From a virus: DNA of 64,000 bases. The stretch is taken from positions 1 through 64,000 of the IMG/VR virus record IMGVR_UViG_3300037502_002304, one strand, 5' to 3'. Below, in pieces: positions 46,923 through 55,588 of this stretch. The notes under the pieces are model-generated. The model was not told the origin of the DNA. It was given only the letters and a program-made list of their open reading frames with translations, and ran no database searches. The translations under genes were made by a program, and so were the position numbers. The number at the start of each line of letters is the position of its first letter. Position 1 is the stretch's first letter.

Positions 46923-48752
46923 TTATCCTATTTCTGAAAGTTGTTCTTTAAAATTATTTAACAATTCAATAGTATCTTCAGCTAATTTAACTCCTGGATA
47001 AACATATAAATCATCTATAGTATCATCTATAAAAGACACTACATTAACTATTTCTTTAGCAATTTCTTTCCTAGTCAATTCATCTTCCATACTATCTAAA
47101 TAGTCATTATTATCCTTTTCAGTAGAATAATCTGATCCTAATATAGCTTCTTTCTTTTCTTCATCGGAACTATTGAAAACCTCTTCATAATATTTTTCTG
47201 CAACATCTTCATCTCTACTACAATCATATTCTAAAGCTTTATTAAAATCATCAAAATCTTCAGGATAATATTGTCCTTCATTTTCAGTAACAGTTCTATA
47301 ATCTGCTACTGTAGCTACTGATTCTCTACCACCCCTAATAAGTTTAGAGACTTTACTAAATACAGGATATAACATTCCATTATAAACTATTCTTTCACCA
47401 ATAATTGGATTCCATTCATAATATTTATTGTCTCTAAGATCTAATACAGGATGTAAAGCTATTTTAATTACTTTTTCTGCAAGAAATCTATTCTTCACTT
47501 CATCAGTATAAAACTTTTTATACTTCTTATTATATTTACGAAAACTTTTATGGTCTTTAACCATAATCCCATCTATAAAGTAATATACTTTATGATATGA
47601 AGAATTAGCTAAATCATTAGGTACAATATATCCTAAAGAATTTACGTGATAAATACCATGAACTATTTTATCTTTAATTTTATACCTACCATTTACAAAT
47701 ACTATTCTATTGTCTTCTAAACTAATTTTATCATCAGCAGAAGGTAAAGCTTTATTAGTAGAATTACTTTGAATTGTAGTACTCTGAGTGTTTTTACTCT
47801 TATACCTCATATTCCAGTTAGAATATCCACCATAATTATTATACCAATAGTCATCATAGTCATAACTATGGTTATAATTAAGAAAGCCATTGCCTTGGAT
47901 ATTCTTTCTAGTTATATGAAAATCATCTACTAACTTACCTTCTTTAAAAGTTAATACAGTATTAGCTTCTATTTCTTCAATATTTGGCTCAGCTTCTTCT
48001 GAAATTACATATAATGAATTTTCTACTGAAGAAAACCAAATATTATTTCTTCCTTCATAAATATATAATGGCCGCTCTTCTTCATTATCGTTAGAATATT
48101 TATTCATAGGACTTTCACCTCTAAATAATTTCAAAGTACTGTCCCTGAAATCATACCAAGCTAATGCAGCCCCTCCTTGATATTCTTCTAAAATAGAATA
48201 ATCTTTCTTTACAAGTAACGTCCATAATAATACTTGAGAATCATTAGGGGCATGTTCAATTTTCTTACCCTTATCGTAATAAACTAATTTTTCAGGAACA
48301 TTATATTTCTTCATAAGTTCCTCTTTATTATAAAGAGTACCATTATGAAGTCCCATTCCTATGATATTATCATTCTCATCCCTAATAGCAAAGGGTTGAG
48401 TATATTCAATACCCATAGTTAATTTAGCATTTGCAGAAGTTTTTCTAGTATGACCAAATATAGTTGTCTCATTTTCAATATCAGGGTTTAATCTATAAAC
48501 AACTATATCAGTATATTTTTTGATAGGGCTAGAATTAAAATGTTCATAATATTTTCCTATCATTCTTCCTGCAGCATCACCACCTCTGGGATCATTCATA
48601 ATACCAAGGATATTAAACTTATCCCATTTAAATTTTTTATTAGTCTTACCATGAAATCCCCAGATACCACAATTAAGAGTATCATAATTAGGTTTGAAGA
48701 AATAAGTTATAATCAAATGAACTAACAATGCTACTAAAATAATATTTACCAT
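46923..48752 (-). CDS. Class II glutamine amidotransferase with N-terminal membrane helix
   Basis: 609 residues. The Ntn-hydrolase start CGIWGFHG has the nucleophile at Cys28 rather than position 2. GHTRKTSAN, LHNGTLYN and NDSQVLLW are the expected downstream class II blocks. Before Cys28 lies a hydrophobic helix (MVNIILVALLVHLIITYFF) and NYDTLN, with no in-frame start nearer. The active form must therefore be made by cleavage before Cys28, as in propeptide-bearing amidotransferases, or the enzyme is membrane-tethered. The C-terminal 350 residues are acidic and of unknown function. It would release ammonia from glutamine for the adjacent amidoligases. Confidence 0.8.
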   Translation of the reverse strand: MVNIILVALLVHLIITYFFKPNYDTLNCGIWGFHGKTNKKFKWDKFNILGIMNDPRGGDAAGRMIGKYYEHFNSSPIKKYTDIVVYRLNPDIENETTIFGHTRKTSANAKLTMGIEYTQPFAIRDENDNIIGMGLHNGTLYNKEELMKKYNVPEKLVYYDKGKKIEHAPNDSQVLLWTLLVKKDYSILEEYQGGAALAWYDFRDSTLKLFRGESPMNKYSNDNEEERPLYIYEGRNNIWFSSVENSLYVISEEAEPNIEEIEANTVLTFKEGKLVDDFHITRKNIQGNGFLNYNHSYDYDDYWYNNYGGYSNWNMRYKSKNTQSTTIQSNSTNKALPSADDKISLEDNRIVFVNGRYKIKDKIVHGIYHVNSLGYIVPNDLANSSYHKVYYFIDGIMVKDHKSFRKYNKKYKKFYTDEVKNRFLAEKVIKIALHPVLDLRDNKYYEWNPIIGERIVYNGMLYPVFSKVSKLIRGGRESVATVADYRTVTENEGQYYPEDFDDFNKALEYDCSRDEDVAEKYYEEVFNSSDEEKKEAILGSDYSTEKDNNDYLDSMEDELTRKEIAKEIVNVVSFIDDTIDDLYVYPGVKLAEDTIELLNNFKEQLSEIG

Positions 48753-48764
48753 AATTTAAAGATT

Positions 48765-49613
48765 TTAATAATTTACACTTTTTAATTTCCTATAAACATG
48801 AGTATTTCTAAGACTACCTGAAAATCCATTAGAAGGTGGTATTTGTTCTACTAAATCTATACCTAGAAAATCATAATCTTCATAAGAAGGTTTCTTAAGA
48901 GACTCTAGTTTTTCACAATTTTCAGCAGAAGAACAATATTCTACTACTTTTTGTACTTGGTTATAAATCCAGAAAGTATATGCTGGATTTCCAAAATATC
49001 CACCTAAAGTACGGAATTCAATTCCATAAGGTGTAGGTCTAAATGCTCCATATGCACCATAATTTTCTCTACGTTGTTTAGTATATGATACTATATCTGA
49101 AGGTAAACTAACAAAATAATCATATGCTCTTGCTAGATACAGATTCATAATCATAGGGTCTACATTATCATCTAATACATCATAACCTAGATGAATATGA
49201 GTTCCTACAGGTCTGTAAAGAGAATCTCCTAATTTAGGTGATTGCTTAGAACATTTTTCCCAAGCATCTATATAACTGCTACATCCAAATTCTTGACCAT
49301 CTTTTGTATAAATAAACCTTTTATCAAATTTAGCTATATCTACAAAATCTATATGAGCTCCAGGTTTTTTAGTTTCAAGCAAAAGATTAATCATAGTAAT
49401 TAAGTAGCTCATATTACTGTAAAATGAGTCTTCAGTACTAGATGGTGGGATATTTCCTTCTATTAAGAGATTATCTTTTAATACAGCAAAACCATTTCCT
49501 TTATCTTCTGGATTTTGTTTAGTACCTTCAATAAACATAAAAGAAGGTAAATATTTATTTTTATATCTGATTACAAATTCAGGATCTGCACCGATAGTTT
49601 TAAATTCTAACAT
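48765..49613 (-). CDS. Putative COOH-NH2 amidoligase, second type
   Basis: 282 residues. The motifs TIGADPEFVI, THIHLGYDV and YGIEFRTLGG are those of the phage branch (PhiEco32-like type) of the COOH-NH2 ligase superfamily. Unlike the 474-residue one it has no large N-terminal extension. It sits between the cyclotransferase-like gene and the glutamine amidotransferase with gaps of 31 and 12 nt, so the four genes very likely act together. Substrate unknown. Confidence 0.8.
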   Translation of the reverse strand: MLEFKTIGADPEFVIRYKNKYLPSFMFIEGTKQNPEDKGNGFAVLKDNLLIEGNIPPSSTEDSFYSNMSYLITMINLLLETKKPGAHIDFVDIAKFDKRFIYTKDGQEFGCSSYIDAWEKCSKQSPKLGDSLYRPVGTHIHLGYDVLDDNVDPMIMNLYLARAYDYFVSLPSDIVSYTKQRRENYGAYGAFRPTPYGIEFRTLGGYFGNPAYTFWIYNQVQKVVEYCSSAENCEKLESLKKPSYEDYDFLGIDLVEQIPPSNGFSGSLRNTHVYRKLKSVNY

Positions 49614-49644
49614 AGTTATATATTTTAAAGGTTATTTAAAATTA

Positions 49645-49998
49645 TTAGTCAAAATTAGGTTCTTCCCAAATACCAGTTTCAACTAGTAAATCATAGTTAG
49701 GATTAAGTTCCATGTTATATACATAAATAATAGCTTTACCATATTTAGTATCTACTATCTGTTTATCATATAACTGAGGATAACCTTCTAATCTATCTAA
49801 AGCATCCAGACCCTCTTGGTTATCTACATCATAGACTTCGATAGATATACTACCATCTCCTGGTTTAATTCCAGGAAAGGCTCCTAAATTATACATATCA
49901 AAGCCTTTAATTCTATCTGTACCTAGATATTTATAAGGCCTAATCAATTCGTGATTGTAGAATCCCCTTTTTAATGAACCATAAACTGCTACTAACAT
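49645..49998 (-). CDS. Gamma-glutamylcyclotransferase-like (AIG2/GGCT fold) protein
   Basis: 117 residues. VYGSLKRG (5-12) is the substrate-binding signature, and LDRLEGYP holds the expected catalytic Glu (Glu71). GGCT-fold enzymes cyclise gamma-glutamyl amines to 5-oxoproline, releasing the amine. In known phage amidoligase clusters they accompany the ligases and may trim or recycle gamma-glutamyl linkages. First gene of this cluster in transcription order. Confidence 0.85.
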   Translation of the reverse strand: MLVAVYGSLKRGFYNHELIRPYKYLGTDRIKGFDMYNLGAFPGIKPGDGSISIEVYDVDNQEGLDALDRLEGYPQLYDKQIVDTKYGKAIIYVYNMELNPNYDLLVETGIWEEPNFD

Positions 49999-50016
49999 AA
50001 TTATAAATTTTAATTA

Positions 50017-50511
50017 TTAACTATTAAAAACAATTCTTCTTGTGAAAAAATTTTCATTTAAAGGAATATCATTTAAAGTAAACTTCTTACTTTTTAAAGC
50101 TAATTTTACTATTTGACCAAAGCTAGGACCATGTTTTAAATAATCTTTATTTAAATATACACTACTATAGTCGCCAGAATTTATAAAACTTGTTATACCA
50201 CTATATCCGTATGGATCATGTGTGATTGTTAATTTTTTAATTTCATCACAATAATATATACGAATATTAGAATTCCTTTTATCTAATAACATTCTAGCTA
50301 ATTCTCCTTTGGTAATAGTTTTAAATTTAGACTTCATTAACCAATAAATATCCATAAAACTCCTACCTTTTGTAGGATAACATTGAATACGATCATTATC
50401 TACATAATAAGTAGCTTTAAAATATCTGTCTGATTCATTAGGAAAAAAACTAAATAAATATTCTTTTTTAGTTTTAATATCTTTACCTTCCTTATAATAT
50501 ATTTTTCTCAT
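50017..50511 (-). CDS. Unknown protein, second of a tandem paralogous pair
   Basis: 164 residues, basic. Shares with its upstream neighbour KE(Y/F)-------PNE, (R/L)QCY, a GRSF/ARSF-----WL(M/F)K block, LA(R/K)(M/I)LLDKR-SNIR-YYCD and (Y/H)GYS-I-SFIN. Unknown function. The conserved block with Lys/Arg around NIRMYYCD/NIRIYYCD could contact nucleic acid. It follows the primase and its paralogue. Confidence 0.6.
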   Translation of the reverse strand: MRKIYYKEGKDIKTKKEYLFSFFPNESDRYFKATYYVDNDRIQCYPTKGRSFMDIYWLMKSKFKTITKGELARMLLDKRNSNIRIYYCDEIKKLTITHDPYGYSGITSFINSGDYSSVYLNKDYLKHGPSFGQIVKLALKSKKFTLNDIPLNENFFTRRIVFNS

Positions 50512-50523
50512 GATTATTAAATA

Positions 50524-51012
50524 TTAAAATACATCTGGATTCAAATTAATATCATCATAAGTAAAATCTTTATTTTGTAATGCCAATTGTAACACATCTT
50601 CAAAAGTTTCTCCATATTCATGAAAATACTCATCTAAATGCATAGAATATTCATGTCCTTCTGCATTTATAAAACTCGGAATAGCTGAATACCCATGATT
50701 AGTAGTTACCATTAACATTTCAACATCATCACAATAATACATTCTTATATTAGAATGTCTTTTATCTAGTAAAATTTTAGCTAATTCTTTTCTAGTAGCT
50801 GTTTTAAATCTGGTTTTAAATAGCCAGAATAATTCCCTAAAACTTCTTGCTGCTTTTCGGTAGCATTGTAACCTATTTGTATCTGAATAATAAGTTTCAG
50901 GAAAAAAACCTCTATTTTCATTTGGCAGAAGTTTTAAAATAAACTCTTTTTTTGAACGAGCCTTTATATTTTTGCAATAAATCCTTTCTATTGGATAATC
51001 TTTTTCACTCAT
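50524..51012 (-). CDS. Unknown protein, first of a tandem paralogous pair
   Basis: 162 residues. Its ATG overlaps the primase stop (ATGA), so it is translationally coupled to the primase. It matches the next gene over nearly its full length, including LLDKRHSNIRMYYCD and GYSAIPSFIN. No known motif. A replication-accessory role is suggested by coupling only. Confidence 0.6.
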   Translation of the reverse strand: MSEKDYPIERIYCKNIKARSKKEFILKLLPNENRGFFPETYYSDTNRLQCYRKAARSFRELFWLFKTRFKTATRKELAKILLDKRHSNIRMYYCDDVEMLMVTTNHGYSAIPSFINAEGHEYSMHLDEYFHEYGETFEDVLQLALQNKDFTYDDINLNPDVF

Positions 51013-52028
51013 AATCCTATTTCTTTTAATTGTTCTTTAATTAATTTTAAAGACTCCTCTTTACCGTTAAAATAATAATAATCAGAAATATCCTTTAGCA
51101 TACTTCCAGTATTAATATAAGGAATATTAAATTTTTCCTCTAATTTTTTAGAGAATTTTATACCAGCATCATCAAAATCATAGAATGTAACTATATGATT
51201 AAATCTACTTTTAAATTCTTTAATCAAAGAATCTTTAAACTCATAGTTTTCTGATTGAGGTGCAACAAAATTATAACCTAAATCATGCAAGCACATTCCA
51301 TCTTTTAATGATGAGGCTATGAATAATAATTCTCCTTTTTCTGGAAGTTGTTCGTAACCACTTAATGTATTCGGTAAAAAGCCACTAATCCATTTTAAAA
51401 CTTTACTTTCTGGTTGATAAACTTTAAATCTAATTACATTGTTTTTATTCTCTACATAAGCATATGCTAAAGGATCTGCTTTAATTACATCATCATTAAT
51501 AAATATATATAGTAGAGGTCTAACCCGATACTTTTTTAAAGTATCTAGGCTTACTCCATATGATTTCCAATACTCCACATCTCTCCTACGCCACTCTCTA
51601 CTTTTAATATTTAAAGAAAAGTGCTTCTCTAATTTTTTATAATCAATATTTTTATGAACTTTAGGATTTTTACTAGAACTTCTAGTTCTTATAGTATCTA
51701 TATAAAATTTATCTTGTAGGTTAAAATCTACTATTATTTGTTCAAGAGCTTCTCTATAATTTAAATGAAATAAGTTCTTTACAAAATGAATAGAATCCCC
51801 TTTATCTCCTGTAGCTAAATCATGATAAAGTATCTTATTTGAATATTTTCTAGAAGTATAAACAGAAAATGAAGGGTGGTTGTCTTTTCTTAATGGTGAA
51901 TGATTTACACCATTTATAGTTACTTCAGGAAAGTAATATTTAAATATATCATAATCACTTATGAACTTATAAATATTTTCTTCACTAACTTGTAATTTAG
52001 GATTAAATCTTTCATCTCTTAAATCCAT
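51009..52028 (-). CDS. DNA primase (DnaG-like, TOPRIM)
   Basis: 339 residues. The N-terminal part resembles the CHC2-type zinc domain (NHSPLRKDNHPSFSVY, then ILYHDLATGDKGDSIHFVKN), but the cysteines are gone, as in several phage primases. The TOPRIM domain has LFIASSLKDGM and IVTFYDFDDAG with the metal-binding Asp pair. It makes RNA primers with the DnaB-like helicase at 53613. It is preceded by a terminator after the SSB gene, and its 3' end overlaps the next gene by 4 nt (ATGA). Confidence 0.85.
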   Translation of the reverse strand: MDLRDERFNPKLQVSEENIYKFISDYDIFKYYFPEVTINGVNHSPLRKDNHPSFSVYTSRKYSNKILYHDLATGDKGDSIHFVKNLFHLNYREALEQIIVDFNLQDKFYIDTIRTRSSSKNPKVHKNIDYKKLEKHFSLNIKSREWRRRDVEYWKSYGVSLDTLKKYRVRPLLYIFINDDVIKADPLAYAYVENKNNVIRFKVYQPESKVLKWISGFLPNTLSGYEQLPEKGELLFIASSLKDGMCLHDLGYNFVAPQSENYEFKDSLIKEFKSRFNHIVTFYDFDDAGIKFSKKLEEKFNIPYINTGSMLKDISDYYYFNGKEESLKLIKEQLKEIGL

Positions 52029-52035
52029 AGTTATA

Positions 52036-52071
52036 GTAAATAAAAAAGGGCAGCCATTATGGCCACCCTTT
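52036..52071 (-). terminator. Rho-independent terminator after the SSB-like gene
   Basis: On the - strand: AAAGGG, an internal TG/TG mismatch, GCCA / TGGC with a 3-nt loop, then CCCTTT, followed by TTTATT. It separates the SSB-like gene from the primase gene. Together with the leader and promoter candidate upstream it makes the SSB-like gene a single-gene unit. Confidence 0.75.
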
Positions 52072-52094
52072 AATTTTAACTAACTTAACTTCTA

Positions 52095-52694
52095 TTAAAG
52101 CCATCCATCAGTCGCTGGTCCATCGGAAGTAAAACCTTCAGTATCTTCACTACCACCTGAAGCTCGCATGTTCATGCCTTCCTCAGGATCGGGCTCTGGA
52201 CGTGTAGTAAGGGCTTTACTACTAAGTCGAGGCAACCCATCTTCTACATTCTTAATACCCCAAAACCCATCAATTTCTAAGAAACGACGAGGACGGGTAG
52301 TTGTACCATAACATACTGCAACATTAACTTTAATGTTATCTTGATTATCATGGCAGCATTTAAGTACACCATCCAAAGCTTCAGTAGGTGATTTATATGC
52401 TTTAACAGCTTTATCTTCTACTCGAAATACTTTAGCCAAATGTTTCAATTCACGACCAAACATTTCTTCACGAGTACCTTCAATATCATCTAGACCTCGT
52501 TTAAAATAAGCACGGTTAACTTCACCTCCATTTTCATCAGTTACAATTAATCTATAATCAGGTGCATTTTCAGATTCATCTGCTGATTTCTTTTCAATCC
52601 TTACAGAACAGTTCTTTACTACTCCTGCTTCTCCATTGTTGAATACTTTTACTTCTTTGTCATCGAATCTTTTTTCACTTAAATCAAATGCCAT
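52095..52694 (-). CDS. Probable single-stranded DNA-binding protein
   Basis: 199 residues. The N-terminal 100 residues are beta-rich and charged (EVKVFNNGEAGVVKNCSVRI). The C-terminus is an acidic, Gly/Ser-rich flexible tail (GGSEDTEGFTSDGPATDGWL), as in phage SSBs. It lies beside the Sak4-like ATPase, helicase and primase. It uses CGT/CGA arginine codons and has higher GC than its neighbours, as expected for a strongly expressed gene. It shares a 14-nt leader with the gene at 62392. SSB is my best call; no OB-fold signature can be proven by eye. Confidence 0.5.
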   Translation of the reverse strand: MAFDLSEKRFDDKEVKVFNNGEAGVVKNCSVRIEKKSADESENAPDYRLIVTDENGGEVNRAYFKRGLDDIEGTREEMFGRELKHLAKVFRVEDKAVKAYKSPTEALDGVLKCCHDNQDNIKVNVAVCYGTTTRPRRFLEIDGFWGIKNVEDGLPRLSSKALTTRPEPDPEEGMNMRASGGSEDTEGFTSDGPATDGWL

Positions 52695-52710
52695 AGTTGT
52701 TAGTTTTTAT

Positions 52711-52724
52711 AAAGTTAGACAATA
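52711..52724 (-). promoter_or_regulatory. Conserved leader element, copy A
   Basis: The 14-nt sequence AAAGTTAGACAATA (as read on the + strand) lies 17-30 nt upstream of the SSB-like start codon. It occurs identically upstream of the gene at 62392-62946. Both genes end in a strong hairpin terminator and have higher GC than their neighbours. It may be an upstream promoter part, a translation enhancer or a regulator site. Confidence 0.5.
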
Positions 52725-52747
52725 AATTATTTTTCTAAATAGGGTTA

Positions 52748-52755
52748 CAAAGATA
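52748..52755 (-). promoter_or_regulatory. Candidate Bacteroidetes -7 promoter element
   Basis: TATCTTTG on the - strand matches TAnnTTTG. Transcription would begin near 52741, about 47 nt before the SSB-like start, and the conserved leader element would lie in the 5' untranslated region. No good TTTG is seen at the expected -33 distance, so the call is weak. Confidence 0.35.
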
Positions 52756-52788
52756 ATAATTTTATTTATAAATACTAGTTAAAGAATA

Positions 52789-53544
52789 TTAATCATTGTT
52801 TTTAATAAAGATCCTGTCCCAATAAGCAGTAATATTGTTATTTTCATCAGATTCTGCTATAACAATTTCTTTACCTCGAAGATGAGGCGGTCTTGCTTCT
52901 ACAATAGAATCTTCACCTCCATTAAAATTAATAATAGTTTTATTTTTATCTCTATAAATATAACCAAGAGCATCAGATTCTGCTGCTACTAATCGTTCTA
53001 ATTTTCCAGACAAATCAATTGTATTTTCAAATAATTCCTTACCTTGTCTGTTAATATTCTTATCTTTAGTATGCGCTAATAGAATCAAGTGAGGTGTTAG
53101 TTTTCTAAAAGTATTAATAACTTTAAAGAAAGCTTCCCTTAGATATAAGTAACCTGCACCATTAGGAAGACTACGAACATCCTCAAAGCGATATTTACCT
53201 GTTTTTGGATCTAAACCAAAGTTCTTACCCATAGGTGTCTTTTGATATAAATTCTGAGCTAAAGGTAGAACCATTTCTTCCAAATCAGTAGCAGTATCAA
53301 TAGTAATGTATTCATAAGGACAATTTGCTTCTTTAATTGCCTTACTTACTTCCATTAACTCATTTAAATCAGAGGCTTTTATGATTAGGCCACTGACATA
53401 ATCTGATCCATCATTAATGTCAACAATTAGGTTATTGTCCAGCATGGAAGCTATAGTAGTTTTACCACTCTTAGGCTTTCCAAATAATACCAAAAATCTT
53501 GGATTAACTGTCTTAGGCTTGCTTTTCTGCGTTGGTAACTTCAT
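52789..53544 (-). CDS. Sak4-like RecA-fold ATPase
   Basis: 251 residues. Walker A is GKPKSGKTT (about 23-31), Walker B YITIDTATDLE, followed by LILLAHTKDKN. This is the phage AAA_24/Sak4 type, a RecA-like recombinase that acts in single-strand annealing with an SSB, which here is the next gene. It carries a basic N-terminal extension (MKLPTQKSKPKTVNPR). Preceded by a 68-nt AT-rich gap with no clear promoter. Confidence 0.82.
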   Translation of the reverse strand: MKLPTQKSKPKTVNPRFLVLFGKPKSGKTTIASMLDNNLIVDINDGSDYVSGLIIKASDLNELMEVSKAIKEANCPYEYITIDTATDLEEMVLPLAQNLYQKTPMGKNFGLDPKTGKYRFEDVRSLPNGAGYLYLREAFFKVINTFRKLTPHLILLAHTKDKNINRQGKELFENTIDLSGKLERLVAAESDALGYIYRDKNKTIINFNGGEDSIVEARPPHLRGKEIVIAESDENNNITAYWDRIFIKNND

Positions 53545-53612
53545 AATTAATACTATTTTATTATATTATTAAATTTATATTTATAAATCTTATTATATTT
53601 TTACTCATACGA

Positions 53613-54743
53613 CTAAGTTATAGCGTAACTTTCTTCTTTTTCTCTCATATTACTAACAAATTTATAAACTTCATTAATAGGTTCTCTTGGCAATTCTTTA
53701 AAAAAGTTTACCGCCCCATTAAAATAAGTTTGAATAGTAGCATTAGCTTTACCATTTCTGTTAAGTATTATGCTAATTTCTCTGTGATAATCTCTTAGTC
53801 TTGTTAAGTCCCAATTTTCATACGATGTTTCTTTATATTTATAAGGTGAAAATATCCCCAACATCAAAGTAGCATCCATTGCTGTATCTTTACAGTTAGC
53901 TAGTCCCTCTCTATCAGGTCTTACTTTATCTAATATTACACTACCATTATTACTAAACTGTTGTCTAGTAGAATCACTTGACTGCTGTTGTACTAATACC
54001 GGTGAATATTTGTATCTAGTTACAAATCTAATTAGATATTCACTAGATAAATTTTTTATACATTCATAAACAGTCTTACCTCTTTCTGATAAAAGAGAAG
54101 CATGGTCAATAATGGGTACTACTATTTGATTAGGATTATTAGGGGTATAATAGTCAAATACCTTTCTTTTTCTACCAGGATTTTCCCAATCATCTACTTC
54201 TATATAATGAGATTCACCATGTTCTTTGGCGTAATTCTCTATTTTTACTGAAATTCCAGTAGGATGCCTAATATTATCTATAATTTCTACTTTAGACTCA
54301 AAGAATTCCATCCATTCTTTAAATTCTTGACTGTCCAAAATAGATAATATTTGGTCGTCTACTGTATAACTTTCAAATACAGATTGTAAATGGTCAGGAT
54401 TTATAAGTATACCATATTTAGTAAATAACCTATAACAGATTGCTTGTAATATCTTAAATTCTTTAGATAATTCTAAAGAAAAATATATTACTTTATAATC
54501 TATATCTATATCTGGATGTTCTAATAAGAAGTCCAGTGGTTGATATACAAATAAAAAATCTGTTAACTGAGTTTTACTCTCTTTAGGACCACTTGTTATA
54601 ATGGTATACATACCTTTTCTAACTCCTGGTAAGACTTTAGACAGTCTAGGAAAGTGTTTAGACCAAGGTATTGCTATTATACCCCCTGATTCTTTAATAC
54701 GCTTATTTTCCTTAATATTATCTAAGACCCTCTCATAAATCAT
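53613..54743 (-). CDS. Replicative DNA helicase (DnaB-like)
   Basis: 376 residues; RecA-fold helicase core without the usual DnaB N-terminal domain. It opens with WSKHFPRLSKVLPGVRKGMYTI, the DnaB-like lead-in to the P-loop. The P-loop itself is SGPKESKTQL, where the usual Gly before Lys is Ser. IVVPIIDHASLL is the Walker B region, and VLVQQQSSD fits the next conserved strand. It unwinds DNA ahead of the polymerase with the primase at 51009. Ends with TAG. Confidence 0.75.
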   Translation of the reverse strand: MIYERVLDNIKENKRIKESGGIIAIPWSKHFPRLSKVLPGVRKGMYTIITSGPKESKTQLTDFLFVYQPLDFLLEHPDIDIDYKVIYFSLELSKEFKILQAICYRLFTKYGILINPDHLQSVFESYTVDDQILSILDSQEFKEWMEFFESKVEIIDNIRHPTGISVKIENYAKEHGESHYIEVDDWENPGRKRKVFDYYTPNNPNQIVVPIIDHASLLSERGKTVYECIKNLSSEYLIRFVTRYKYSPVLVQQQSSDSTRQQFSNNGSVILDKVRPDREGLANCKDTAMDATLMLGIFSPYKYKETSYENWDLTRLRDYHREISIILNRNGKANATIQTYFNGAVNFFKELPREPINEVYKFVSNMREKEESYAIT

Positions 54744-54755
54744 AAATGTTTTAAT

Positions 54756-55376
54756 TTATTTTACAATTACTCTATAATCTTCTCCTATATACCCCCCAGA
54801 TAATCTAAATTTTACTTCTGAAGGCAGATATTGTTTTCTTAACTGCCTTATCATAGCTTTTATCGTTCTAGGATGAGAGACATTAGTATGAGTTGGATAA
54901 TACATTGAAGTATGTACCCATCTTCTTGTTTTCTTATTATATTCCCAATCATAAGACTCTGGACTTAACCACCATTCTTTAAATGGTGAATAGGGTTTGT
55001 TATGAAGTGGGAACTCTGTTATTTTAGGAATTTTACGAATAATGATTTTCCTGTTTTGTCTATAGTCTTCTGGAAGTTTCACAGGAAACTCTTTATTTTT
55101 AAATTCATTATAAGTTTTCTGACTGTATACATCTTTCATCCGTTTTTGAACAAATTCAAATGGACAGTTTTGGATGAGGTAAATATCCACCCAATTAGGT
55201 GTGTTCATAATCGGACGTTCTTGCGTAAAATCTTCCTCTCCCCACCAGTCAAACACATAGTCCCCTATACATTTCTTAAAACCATCAAAGAAGACTACAA
55301 CTTGTTCACTGGCCCAGCTCTTGAATTTAATATATTCTTCATATGAATCTGTATATGTTTTGTCAATTCCTGCCAT
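54756..55376 (-). CDS. Unknown protein in the replication operon
   Basis: 206 residues, rich in Trp, Tyr and Lys (WASEQVVVFFDGFKKC, DYVFDWWGEEDF, FKEWWLSPESYDWEYNKKTR). The C-terminal helix RTIKAMIRQLRKQYLPSEVKF is basic. It lies 12 nt upstream of the helicase gene. I recall similar sequences near crAss-like helicase genes but cannot name a function. No enzyme motif seen. Confidence 0.5.
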   Translation of the reverse strand: MAGIDKTYTDSYEEYIKFKSWASEQVVVFFDGFKKCIGDYVFDWWGEEDFTQERPIMNTPNWVDIYLIQNCPFEFVQKRMKDVYSQKTYNEFKNKEFPVKLPEDYRQNRKIIIRKIPKITEFPLHNKPYSPFKEWWLSPESYDWEYNKKTRRWVHTSMYYPTHTNVSHPRTIKAMIRQLRKQYLPSEVKFRLSGGYIGEDYRVIVK

Positions 55377-55381
55377 ATATA

Positions 55382-55582
55382 CTAACTATTTTTACTTTTA
55401 AACCCTCTAAATAATATACTTATTAAGATATTTAAAGCTAAAGCCTTCCAAAAATTTATTTCTGGTAAATTAAATAGATAGGGCATTACATAATTCCATA
55501 ATATCATTACTACCCAAGTAGTAAAATATTCTATTGATATTATGATTAATATTGCTAATAAATATAATAATAAATTTTTCAT
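55382..55582 (-). CDS. Small two-helix membrane protein
   Basis: 66 residues. Two hydrophobic helices (LLLYLLAILIIISIEYFTTW; FWKALALNILISILF) are joined by an aromatic loop and end with a basic tail. 6 nt gaps on both sides. Function unknown. Confidence 0.55.
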   Translation of the reverse strand: MKNLLLYLLAILIIISIEYFTTWVVMILWNYVMPYLFNLPEINFWKALALNILISILFRGFKSKNS

Positions 55583-55588
55583 ACACTA

